Shown here one piece after another: positions 7,880-14,688 of a DNA stretch of 30,913 bases (its first letter is position 1; each line of letters begins with the position of its first letter). Under the pieces are notes generated by a model. It worked only from the letters and a program-made list of their open reading frames with translations, did not search any database and had not been told where the DNA came from. Origin of the DNA: Candidatus Omnitrophota bacterium (GTDB lineage Bacteria; Omnitrophota; Gorgyraeia; Duberdicusellales; 4484-171); contig JALOCC010000021.1 in the NCBI GenBank assembly GCA_023227945.1, positions 1 to 30,913 on the forward strand, in the 5' to 3' direction. The position numbers and the translations under genes were made by a program.

Positions 7880-9034
7880 TTATTTAGGTTTCAGCTTGCC
7901 CATAGCCAAAGATACAACAAATAATAACCCTGCCATAACAACAGCAATCCATAAACTCTGCTGAATGGTTTTTTCTTTCGCTAAATAACCGACATATTGC
8001 GGAACAAATGTTCCGCCGAGAAGGCCGATTGAAAAAATAATACCAAAGATGCTTCCGTATAAACTTGCTTCAAACCGTGCAAATGTTACGCCGACAATAA
8101 TAGGAAAAATTGGAGCGAAAGAAAATCCTATAAGAATAACTGCCATGATAGCAAGCACATAGCTTTTAGTAACAATCATCAAGATAATAGCAAGCATAGA
8201 AGCCAATGAAGCTATTGCAATAACATTCACGCCTATTTTGGTCAAATTTTTAACTGCGGAACTTAAAAAACGGCCCAGCATCATACAAACTCCGAATAAA
8301 CTAAGCACAAACCCCGCATGCGTCAGAAAATTACTGTTGCCGCTACTTTTAAATAATTCCGCCATTAAAGATTTTATCCAGGTATTCATTGTACTTTCTA
8401 AAGAAATATAACACGTAAGCGCAAGAGCAGCTATTACGACCGGCGTTTTGCCCAATAATTTTATTGCCATAGAAAACTTAAATCCGGTTGAAACTTTGGG
8501 ATAAGAAGCTAGGAAAGAAAATAAAAGAAATATCAATAAACTTGCTCCAATACAAAAAAGAGCATTGTTGTATTTTACAAAAGCCGAAATAATAAGCGGG
8601 GTAAGAATAAGCCCCAAGCCAAAAAAACCATTTCCAAAATTGCTGGCTCTTGCAGGATCATTCCCGCCAAATAAAACTACGGGTATTAATGTATTTCCTA
8701 CTGTATTGACACACATGGCACCTGCACCTAACAAAAATGCAGCAACCAAAGCGAGTTTAAAATTAGTTGCTAAGCCTAAAAGAAATATACTTAAACTACA
8801 TATAATAAAGCCTGTTATTGCAATAGGTTTATGCCCAAACTTATCTACTAAAGGGCCGATTATAAGCTGTGTTACGCAAGCAGTTAAAAAAAGAGTTAAA
8901 ACCAATGTGCCGATTTCGCTATTTCCGATTCCAAGCGCAGTTTTTAACTCAATGGAAACAGCTCCTATAATAACGAAGCAAATCGCCAGAGTAAATACAC
9001 TCGATAGCGCAACAATTGCAGTTAGTTTTTTCAC
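7880..9034 (-). CDS. Major facilitator superfamily transporter
   Basis: A 384-residue protein with about twelve hydrophobic helices. The loop between helices 2 and 3 reads GPLVDKFGHKPIAITG, the classical MFS motif A. The protein is short, without large loops, like the sugar or drug/H+ antiporter branches; no substrate-specific signature is recognised. Translation starts at a GTG (9034), seven bases after AAGGA; the nearby ATG is in another frame and stops after three codons. Because the methyltransferase gene follows within 5 bp, the transporter may move that enzyme's substrate or product; this is inference from position only. Confidence 0.88.
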   Translation of the reverse strand: MKKLTAIVALSSVFTLAICFVIIGAVSIELKTALGIGNSEIGTLVLTLFLTACVTQLIIGPLVDKFGHKPIAITGFIICSLSIFLLGLATNFKLALVAAFLLGAGAMCVNTVGNTLIPVVLFGGNDPARASNFGNGFFGLGLILTPLIISAFVKYNNALFCIGASLLIFLLFSFLASYPKVSTGFKFSMAIKLLGKTPVVIAALALTCYISLESTMNTWIKSLMAELFKSSGNSNFLTHAGFVLSLFGVCMMLGRFLSSAVKNLTKIGVNVIAIASLASMLAIILMIVTKSYVLAIMAVILIGFSFAPIFPIIVGVTFARFEASLYGSIFGIIFSIGLLGGTFVPQYVGYLAKEKTIQQSLWIAVVMAGLLFVVSLAMGKLKPK

Positions 9035-9074
9035 TTTTTCATCCTTTTAATGAGCGCATCCTTTCCCCGGGTTT

Positions 9075-9090
9075 TGTCTGCCGGCAGGCA
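9075..9090. repeat. CTGCCGGCAG palindrome (short copy of dispersed repeat)
   Basis: A perfect 10-bp palindrome at 9078-9087 with two further pairing positions outside a single mismatch. It shares its core with the hairpins at 4155-4189 and 16940-16962. It lies in the 9035-9251 gap; I see no supportable gene in the rest of that gap. Confidence 0.6.
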
Positions 9091-9251
9091 TAATGGCGCA
9101 GGAGAAATACTACTGCGAGTTAGATTTCGTCCATAGCGATAGTTTATAAAAATACTCATAAAAATATTATAACAAAAAGAATATATTTGGTAAGAAAATT
9201 TTTGACTGCAAAACAAAAAATCCGGGCTAAGAAATGGCGGGCAAAGTATGC

Positions 9252-9680
9252 TTATTTTTTAATAACCTTAAAGGTGCTGTAGGCTTTATCGGTCCTGTTG
9301 CCATTTGTAAGCACCATTCTTAATGTCCAGGAATATACCTGGCCTTTTTCAAAATAAGTTGCCGGAACTTTAGCAGGATAATTATCAGGTTGTATTTTTT
9401 CTTTATAAATCAAATCCGACGCAAAATTGTTAGCGCTCTTGTATAGCTTAAATTCTGTACAATATACAAACATACCCGGGGTCTTTATCCATCTAAATTC
9501 AAGCTCGTTTTTGCCGGTTAAATCTACGCCTTCTGTTGTCGGATACAACAATGTAGGGGCTTCAATATTATCAAACAAAGCGTTGCGGCCGGCGTATGAA
9601 GCCGGCAGAACAAAGATTAAGCTTGAGAATAGAAAAAATAAACCTAAAATCGAAATAATTTTGTAGTTTTTAATAGGCAT
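9252..9680 (-). CDS. Small secreted beta-sandwich (fibronectin type III-like) protein
   Basis: A 142-residue protein. Residues 1-30 are a signal peptide (hydrophobic stretch IISILGLFFLFSSLIFVL, cleavage near SYA-G). The mature part has alternating strands with the spacing of an Ig/FN3-like fold: APTLLYPTTEGVDL, ELEFRWIKTPG, CTEFKLYKSANNF, then VYSWTLRMVLTNG and STFKVIKK. Similar single-domain proteins often bind or scaffold envelope components. It is the last gene behind the MCE transporter genes, 13 bp after the PqiC-like gene, with AGGA before its ATG, so it probably belongs to that operon. No family name is recognised with confidence. Confidence 0.72.
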   Translation of the reverse strand: MPIKNYKIISILGLFFLFSSLIFVLPASYAGRNALFDNIEAPTLLYPTTEGVDLTGKNELEFRWIKTPGMFVYCTEFKLYKSANNFASDLIYKEKIQPDNYPAKVPATYFEKGQVYSWTLRMVLTNGNRTDKAYSTFKVIKK

Positions 9681-9693
9681 GATAATCCTGCTT

Positions 9694-10329
9694 TCAATTC
9701 GTTTGTGGCGGCTTCGTTACAGAAACCAATTCTTGAGCGATTTCTTTGCTTAAAGATAGTGTTGCCTCGCTTAGAGCTTGTGTGAAACCATAATAATTAT
9801 GCGGGTAGATATCTTGACGGAATTCTGATCTTTTTGTAAATACCGCTCGCTTTTTTTCTAAATCTATAATTGACCATTGTATTGCAAAAAGCAAATCCTG
9901 GTTAAGATTATTTTCCAATTGGATAACATCGGCAATTACCTGATACTTTACCGCAATAGCAAAATCCCACGGGAACATTTGAAATGATGCGTCCTTAAGC
10001 ATGAGCGTAAGATTATTATTGATCAAGCGCGCCAGGGCAAAATCAAGAGATTCTGCCCAGCGATTAAATTCATCAAAAATAACCGTCTTATCTTTGTTGT
10101 TAGTCACAATCTGGGGCCGGTTAAGATATTCAGGAATTCTTAAAGGGCCTATACCAATAATTGTATTATCTGGAATATTAAATTCTTGGTTAGGTTTTTC
10201 CTTGTCCGGAGTATAAAGCGTATAAAACCGTGGGTTAGGGCTGTTTGACACAGACACGCATCCGTTTAGGAATAAAACAAAAACCACGCAAATAATAAAG
10301 CGAAACCAGTTAAAGTTATTTTTTTTCAT
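9694..10329 (-). CDS. PqiC/ABC-type transport auxiliary lipoprotein of an MCE system
   Basis: A 211-residue lipoprotein. The signal peptide ends in the lipobox LNGC (Cys24), so it should be acylated. The start of the mature part, NPRFYTLYTPD, is the typical opening of the ABC-type transport auxiliary lipoprotein family (YmbA/PqiC, DUF330), whose members begin with a 'RYYTL' strand. GIGPLRIPEYLNRPQIVT and WAESLDFALARLINNNL are the other family hallmarks. PqiC-type lipoproteins work with MCE proteins in lipid transport between the membranes. The gene overlaps the 3' end of the mlaD-like gene by 14 bp and has its own AAGGAG. Confidence 0.88.
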   Translation of the reverse strand: MKKNNFNWFRFIICVVFVLFLNGCVSVSNSPNPRFYTLYTPDKEKPNQEFNIPDNTIIGIGPLRIPEYLNRPQIVTNNKDKTVIFDEFNRWAESLDFALARLINNNLTLMLKDASFQMFPWDFAIAVKYQVIADVIQLENNLNQDLLFAIQWSIIDLEKKRAVFTKRSEFRQDIYPHNYYGFTQALSEATLSLSKEIAQELVSVTKPPQTN

Positions 10330-11038
10330 TTTTCTCTCCTTTCTTAGGAACCTGTTTTCCCTTTAAAAGCGCTTCGGGATGCTTTTCAATATATTCAACA
10401 AGGAAACGTAAAGAACGCGCCGCCTCAGATACTTCCTGAAGCATATTATTCAATCCGTAAGAACCTCCCGAATTTATCAGGTTATTTATCCCAGCAACAG
10501 TTTGTTTTAAGTTATCCGCTATATCTTTAATGGGAAGTTGGTTCATAACGTCAAAAATAACCGGGGACACCGGCAAAGTCGGTAGTTCAGGGTATTTTTC
10601 ACCAACATCATACATCCTTATCGGCTCATCTGGATAAAAGTCAAAACCAATCATAAGTTGTCCGGTTATAAAGTTTTGCACCTCTAACCCCGCTCGTAAA
10701 CCGCGGTTGATAAGCTTTTTATAGTTAGGATAACCTATTTTTTCAGGAAAACCTTCAACCCGGGACAGCTCAACTTCAATAACCACCTCGATTAACACTT
10801 TTTTGGTTTTAGGGTCATAAATCGGGCTTATCTCCGCTACGTTTCCAATTTTTACTCCGCGAAAAATAACCGGAGCACCTGACGAAAGGCCTTTTACTGA
10901 CCCGTCAAAGAATAAAACATATTTATCCGCTTGTTTAAAAATCGCTCCTGAGCCAAAAATAAGTATGGCTGTAATCAATAGAGCTACCGCTCCTACTACA
11001 AATGCGCCGATTATCGTTTTGTCCGCTTTTTTAATCAT
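10316..11038 (-). CDS. mlaD: MCE-domain substrate-binding protein (MlaD family)
   Basis: A 240-residue protein. It has one N-terminal membrane anchor (IIGAFVVGAVALLITAILIF), then an MCE domain from about residue 38: YVLFFDGSVKGLSSGAPVIF, then RGVKIGNVAEI and the LRAGLEVQNFITGQLMIGFD segment. A helical tail ends in a lysine-rich segment. MlaD proteins form hexameric rings in the periplasm that carry phospholipid. I set the start at 11038 because AGGAG stands seven bases before that ATG. The longer frame to 11107 begins inside a perfect hairpin with no ribosome binding site. The hairpins at 11050-11120 directly abut the AGGAG. Order permease-ATPase-MlaD-lipoprotein fixes the role. Confidence 0.9.
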   Translation of the reverse strand: MIKKADKTIIGAFVVGAVALLITAILIFGSGAIFKQADKYVLFFDGSVKGLSSGAPVIFRGVKIGNVAEISPIYDPKTKKVLIEVVIEVELSRVEGFPEKIGYPNYKKLINRGLRAGLEVQNFITGQLMIGFDFYPDEPIRMYDVGEKYPELPTLPVSPVIFDVMNQLPIKDIADNLKQTVAGINNLINSGGSYGLNNMLQEVSEAARSLRFLVEYIEKHPEALLKGKQVPKKGEKNEKK

Positions 11039-11049
11039 TGTCTCACTCC

Positions 11050-11120
11050 TTAAATTTTCCGACATCGTCGGAAAATTTAACCCCGAAGTGCTTCGTTTAA
11101 ATTTCATAGAAATTTAAACG
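11050..11120. repeat. Tandem pair of perfect hairpins abutting the mlaD ribosome binding site
   Basis: Hairpin 1 has a 14-bp perfect stem (11050-11063 with 11067-11080) and a 3-nt loop. Hairpin 2 has a 12-bp perfect stem (94-105 with 109-120 of 11000) and a 3-nt loop. Between them CGAAG-TG-CTTCG (11084-11095) forms a small third stem. The facing arms of the two hairpins are also mutually complementary (AAATTTAA and TTTAAATTT), so a competing long stem is possible. The last base of hairpin 1 is the first A of the mlaD AGGAG. A similar pair occurs at 18615-18669. Confidence 0.85.
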
Positions 11121-11233
11121 ATAATAGACACAAGGGGTATAATATAGGTTTTGATCCCCTTATATACTGCCGCATAAATGAGAACCATATAAATATTTAG
11201 AAAACCCAGCTTTTACCTCAAAGAACTAAACAT

Positions 11234-11992
11234 CTATTTCTTCCCCCTAGTCAAAAACCCAATAACCTTGGGATCCCTGGAATTAGCTAATAAATCCTTA
11301 GGGTTACCCTCAGCAATAATAGTTTTACTGTTTGCGTCAAGAAATACAGAATTATTTCCTATGGCAAAAATACTGGCAAGCTCGTGTGTAACCACCACAA
11401 AAGTAGCCCCTAAAGCATCTCTTAGCTGCAATATTAAATCATCGAGCATACGGGAATTTATCGGGTCAAGCCCGGCGCTAGGTTCATCAAAAAAAATGAT
11501 ACTAGGATCCAGCGCGATTGCCCGGGCAAGGCCTGCACGCTTACGCATTCCTCCGCTTATTTCAGAAGGGTAAAATTGCGAATACCCTGACAACCCTACT
11601 AACGCAAGTTTTAACTCTACTACTTCCTGTATCTGAGAAGCGGATAAATTCGAATAAAGCTCTAAGGCAAGTGCAACATTTTCTCCCAAAGTCAGAGAAC
11701 TCCAAAGGGCACCGCCTTGATAAAGAACCCCGAAACTCCGTATTAAATCTTTCTGCACTGATTCATCTTCACGCCAAAAGTTTTTTTCTCCATATAAAAC
11801 ATCTCCTCTGGCAGGCGCCCTCAAGCCGATGAGGCTTTTTAATAAGGTTGATTTCCCGCAGCCGCTCCCGCCCATAATAATAAAAACTTCACCTTTAAGG
11901 ATTTTAAAATTTAAATTACGCATTACAGCATAGTCATCGTAACTTAAATCAAGATTGCGCACTTCAAGGACAACTTCTGATGTCTGTTTCAT
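11234..11992 (-). CDS. mlaF: MlaF-type ABC transporter ATPase
   Basis: A 252-residue ABC ATPase. Walker A is GGSGCGKSTLLK (about residues 41-52), the Q-loop is YQGGALWSSLTLGENVAL, the signature is SGGMRKRAGLARAIALDP, Walker B is IIFFDEPSAGLDP, and the switch His is in VVTHELAS. The GG-M-x-K-R signature and GALWSSLTLGENV are typical of MlaF/Ttg2A, which drives phospholipid movement through MlaE. Its ATG directly follows the permease stop codon with no base between them. A 195-bp gap separates it from mlaD and contains the paired hairpins; the rest (11121-11233) shows only a weak AAGGGG/CCCCTT inverted repeat. Confidence 0.94.
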   Translation of the reverse strand: MKQTSEVVLEVRNLDLSYDDYAVMRNLNFKILKGEVFIIMGGSGCGKSTLLKSLIGLRAPARGDVLYGEKNFWREDESVQKDLIRSFGVLYQGGALWSSLTLGENVALALELYSNLSASQIQEVVELKLALVGLSGYSQFYPSEISGGMRKRAGLARAIALDPSIIFFDEPSAGLDPINSRMLDDLILQLRDALGATFVVVTHELASIFAIGNNSVFLDANSKTIIAEGNPKDLLANSRDPKVIGFLTRGKK

Positions 11993-13120
11993 CTATACCC
12001 CAAGCACCTGGCAAATAAAAGTAATAATTGCAGTTGCAATTACGATACTTGTAATTGAGGTGACAACTGCTGAAGTAGTAGCTTCTCCTACGCCATTTGC
12101 ACTTCTTTCGCAATTCATACCGCGAAGGCAACCCGAAATTGCAATAATTATACCAAAAACAAAGCTGTGTATTAACCCTATCCAGAGGTTGCTAAGTTTT
12201 ACTGCTGACCGGGTATGATTTAAATATTCCACCGGATTTATACCGAGTACGCCGGTACTTATGGCATAGCCGCCTAATATACCCATAAAATCAGCATAGA
12301 GAGTTAATAATGGCAACATCACAACCAATGCTAAGATACGCGGCACAACTAAAAACTCAACCGGATTAACGCCTAAAGTTTTAAGCGCATCAATTTCTTC
12401 ATTTGTCTGCATTATGCCAAGCTCCGCGGCAAAAGAAGCACCAGTCCTGCCTGACATAATTATACCTGTCATTACCGCACCCATAACCCGTACCATGGCT
12501 ATGCCGACAATGTCTGCGATATAAATCTGGGCTCCGAATATTCGAAGCTGTATTGCTCCTATAAAAGCAAGAATTACACCCACCAATACGCTTATCAAAG
12601 AAACAAGGCCAAGAGCATCTGCTCCGCATCTTTGTACAATAAGCATAAAATCATTGAAACGAAAATAAGCTTTGCCAGCGATTGTGCGGTTAAGAGAAAC
12701 AGCAATCTCACCCAAAAAACTAAGTAACGATAACATACTTTCCTTAAGCTGCAAAGCTTTGCCTCCAACTATTTGAAGAAACGGCTCTTGTTTACTTTCC
12801 TGTGGCTTAATTTTCTCAGTAAACTTTTCGGTAAGATCAAGCAGCTTAAGCACCCCTCCAGGTAAGCCTTTTCTATCTACCTTAATATTTCTTCGCTGGC
12901 ATTCGTTAATTAAACCAAGTAAAAATGAAACTAATCCACTGTCCCATTTGGAAATCTTCGAAGTATCGAAAGCAATCTGTACAACATCAGCGCGGTTTAA
13001 AAACTGCGAAGTAATTTCTGATACAACCGGAATGCCGGAGCTCATTAACCACGCCCCGGTTAATTTGATTTGAAGTGTTTTTGGAATGGAATAATCAAAA
13101 TTAATTTTTTCTGATGGCAT
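11993..13120 (-). CDS. mlaE: STAS-MlaE fusion, ABC lipid transporter permease
   Basis: A 375-residue protein in two parts. Residues 1 to about 105 form a STAS-like domain (LQIKLTGAWLMSSG; VVQIAFDTSKISKWDSGLVS), equivalent to the separate MlaB of E. coli. From about residue 130 a permease domain follows with five to six helices: the family segment VGVILAFIGAIQLRIFGA; VMGAVMTGIIMSGRTGASFA; ELGIMQTNEEIDALKTLGVN; PVEFLVVPRILALVVMLPLL. The last two are the cytoplasmic coupling helix and MlaE core. A GAGG eight bases before the ATG and the promoter at 13207-13235 mark this as the first gene of the operon. Fusion of STAS and permease is known in several phyla. Confidence 0.93.
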   Translation of the reverse strand: MPSEKINFDYSIPKTLQIKLTGAWLMSSGIPVVSEITSQFLNRADVVQIAFDTSKISKWDSGLVSFLLGLINECQRRNIKVDRKGLPGGVLKLLDLTEKFTEKIKPQESKQEPFLQIVGGKALQLKESMLSLLSFLGEIAVSLNRTIAGKAYFRFNDFMLIVQRCGADALGLVSLISVLVGVILAFIGAIQLRIFGAQIYIADIVGIAMVRVMGAVMTGIIMSGRTGASFAAELGIMQTNEEIDALKTLGVNPVEFLVVPRILALVVMLPLLTLYADFMGILGGYAISTGVLGINPVEYLNHTRSAVKLSNLWIGLIHSFVFGIIIAISGCLRGMNCERSANGVGEATTSAVVTSITSIVIATAIITFICQVLGV

Positions 13121-13206
13121 TTACAACACCTCGAGTTTTGAATTAATCTATTTTTTACAAACGGCAGGATAACTAATCAATATCAACGTTTTTGTGTATT
13201 TTGATT

Positions 13207-13235
13207 ATTGTAACGCCGGTTAATTTTTAAATCAA
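13207..13235 (-). promoter_or_regulatory. Sigma-70-type promoter of the mla operon
   Basis: On the minus strand TTGATT (13235-13230), a 17-nt spacer and TACAAT (13212-13207) match the consensus at five of six positions in each box, with ideal spacing. The start site would fall about 80 bp before the STAS-MlaE gene. It lies directly beyond the stop codon of the YgjP-like gene, so the operon is separable from the genes upstream. Confidence 0.7.
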
Positions 13236-13238
13236 GGC

Positions 13239-13730
13239 TTATTCCAACGAAAGCCCTGCTGCGCAAAGATAACCGCGCGCCCGTTCAGTAAGCTCATAGC
13301 GATAAACTATATCCCAGAAAGCTTTGCTATGATTAGGAACTAACAAATGCGCCATCTCATGAACCAGAACATAGTCTCTTACCCACTTCGGCATTAAACC
13401 CACCTTATGCGATACGCGGATATGTCCATCCCTGTAGTTACAGCAGCCATATTTACTATTTTGTGTAGTCACATATTCTATGGAATTGATTTTTAGCTGG
13501 TTATTAAAGTATTTTTTATTTAATCCGGAGGCAATCTCTGAAAGCGGCTGGTTTCTGTCTAATTCTTCCTTAAGCTTTTTCTTCTCGAACTTTAATTTAA
13601 AATCAGAAACTATTTTCGTAAGATTATCTTCAGATATGACGGAGGGAACACTAACCACCAAACAATTATTTATCATTCGCGCGCTTACCGTGCGCCTTCT
13701 TCTATGGCTACGTATAATCTTTACTTCCAA
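13239..13730 (-). CDS. YgjP-like (DUF45/WLM) metal-dependent hydrolase
   Basis: A 163-residue protein of the YgjP/DUF45 family. The zinc site is VHEMAHLLVPNHSKAFW: H124-E125-x2-H128 and H134 as likely third ligand, within the family pattern HExxH-x5-H. Preceding it are YVTTQNSKYGCCNYRDGHI and LMPKWVRDYVLVHE, both conserved in the family (usually RWGSC where KYGCC stands here). Size is shorter than the usual ~230 residues because the N-terminal domain is reduced. Its biological substrate is unknown. Translation appears to start at TTG (13730), nine bases after AAGGAG; no in-frame ATG lies nearby. Confidence 0.87.
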   Translation of the reverse strand: MEVKIIRSHRRRRTVSARMINNCLVVSVPSVISEDNLTKIVSDFKLKFEKKKLKEELDRNQPLSEIASGLNKKYFNNQLKINSIEYVTTQNSKYGCCNYRDGHIRVSHKVGLMPKWVRDYVLVHEMAHLLVPNHSKAFWDIVYRYELTERARGYLCAAGLSLE

Positions 13731-13771
13731 ATTACGACGCTCCTTCTTGCAGCTATACTTGTGTAACTCTG

Positions 13772-14521
13772 CTATTCAATTGCAAAATCAACATTCACCA
13801 CAGCAGTAACCTTCTTTTCAAAAGAACTAGTATCATTATTGCCATACCAGGAAACGTCATAAGAATTTACCGGAGTTATCTGGAAAATTCCCATTTTTGC
13901 TGAACGCATTAGGCCTATTTTATTTCCGGTTGCCTGTGCCATACGCTTGGCACGTTCTTTTGCATCTTCCGTTGCCTGCGCGAGCATCTTATGTTTTAGC
14001 TCGGTTAGTTTCGTGTAAAAATATTCCGGTGCACCAGAAATAAATGCTATATCCTTATTAATAAGTTCGGTTGACTGCCTGGCAATATCATCAATTTTTT
14101 TAACATCATTGGAGCGCACTTCGATTTCCTGGTTTAAAACATATTCTTCAATCTGATTTGTATCAGTTCCTTTTTCATTCTTTTTATAAAGGACAGTTGT
14201 GCCTATTTGCGAAACTATAATTTCATTTTCATTTACGCCTTTAGAAGTTAGATAATCTTTCACCTCTTGCAGGTCATTTTTTAATGCGTTAAAGGCCTCT
14301 GTCATCTTGGGGTCTCTCCTTGCGAAACTTGATTTCCATACAATATAATCGGAAACTATTTTTTTCTCTGCCGAACCAGTAACGCTTATAACTTCATTTG
14401 AAAATTTACGTATCTGAAGGAGCCCTTTTGATAAAATTACCGTGGAAATTATCGTAGCTGCGGCAATACATAAACCAAGAATGATAATCTGGATGTTTTT
14501 TAATTCCCCTATGCCTTTCAT
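13772..14521 (-). CDS. SIMPL-domain (DUF541) envelope protein
   Basis: A 249-residue protein. A single hydrophobic segment at residues 9-32 (IIILGLCIAAATIISTVILS) is a signal anchor, so the rest faces the periplasm. The SIMPL/DUF541 domain fills the remainder: ISVTGSAEKKIVSDYIVWKS at the start, then AFNALKNDLQEVKDYLTSKG, YVLNQEIEVRSNDVKKID, and ATEDAKERAKRMAQATGNKI near the end, where an A-x-x-D-A-x-x-RA pattern is a hallmark. Members such as BP26 and YggE form oligomeric rings; a role in oxidative stress has been suggested for YggE. GGGGGAA lies before the ATG. The stop is 41 bp before the YgjP-like gene. Confidence 0.88.
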   Translation of the reverse strand: MKGIGELKNIQIIILGLCIAAATIISTVILSKGLLQIRKFSNEVISVTGSAEKKIVSDYIVWKSSFARRDPKMTEAFNALKNDLQEVKDYLTSKGVNENEIIVSQIGTTVLYKKNEKGTDTNQIEEYVLNQEIEVRSNDVKKIDDIARQSTELINKDIAFISGAPEYFYTKLTELKHKMLAQATEDAKERAKRMAQATGNKIGLMRSAKMGIFQITPVNSYDVSWYGNNDTSSFEKKVTAVVNVDFAIE

Positions 14522-14546
14522 TTGTTCCCCCTTTTTAAATATAGTT

Positions 14547-14585
14547 ATAAAAACACAAAAACCTTTACCGGATTTGGTAAAGGTT
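14547..14585 (-). terminator. Intrinsic terminator of the cobalamin unit
   Basis: On the minus strand AACCTTTACC (14585-14576) pairs perfectly with GGTAAAGGTT (14569-14560) across a 6-nt loop, followed by a T-rich run (TTTTGTGTTTTT) down to about 14548. It lies some 100 bp past the btuB stop codon and before the SIMPL gene start, so it closes the btuF-btuB unit. Confidence 0.85.
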
Positions 14586-14688
14586 AATTTATGTAAAGCC
14601 CATTTAGCTCGCAGTTGCGTATTGTTTTTTATTATCTTTTTCCCGTAAATCTAGTTTATTTTACTCTTGGAAAAATTAAATTCAAGGA

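Noticed and set aside
9031..9216. 61-codon minus-strand open frame before the MFS transporter
   Set aside because: Low-complexity start, crosses the CTGCCGGCAG palindrome, overlaps the transporter start and has no recognisable features.
11038..11107. Longer N-terminus for the MlaD protein
   Set aside because: The ATG at 11107 lies in a perfect hairpin without a ribosome binding site, while 11038 has AGGAG at ideal spacing and begins just before the membrane anchor.
11132..11161. AAGGGG/CCCCTT inverted repeat as a terminator after mlaF
   Set aside because: The stem is only six pairs with a long loop and lacks a following T run; it also lies inside an operon.
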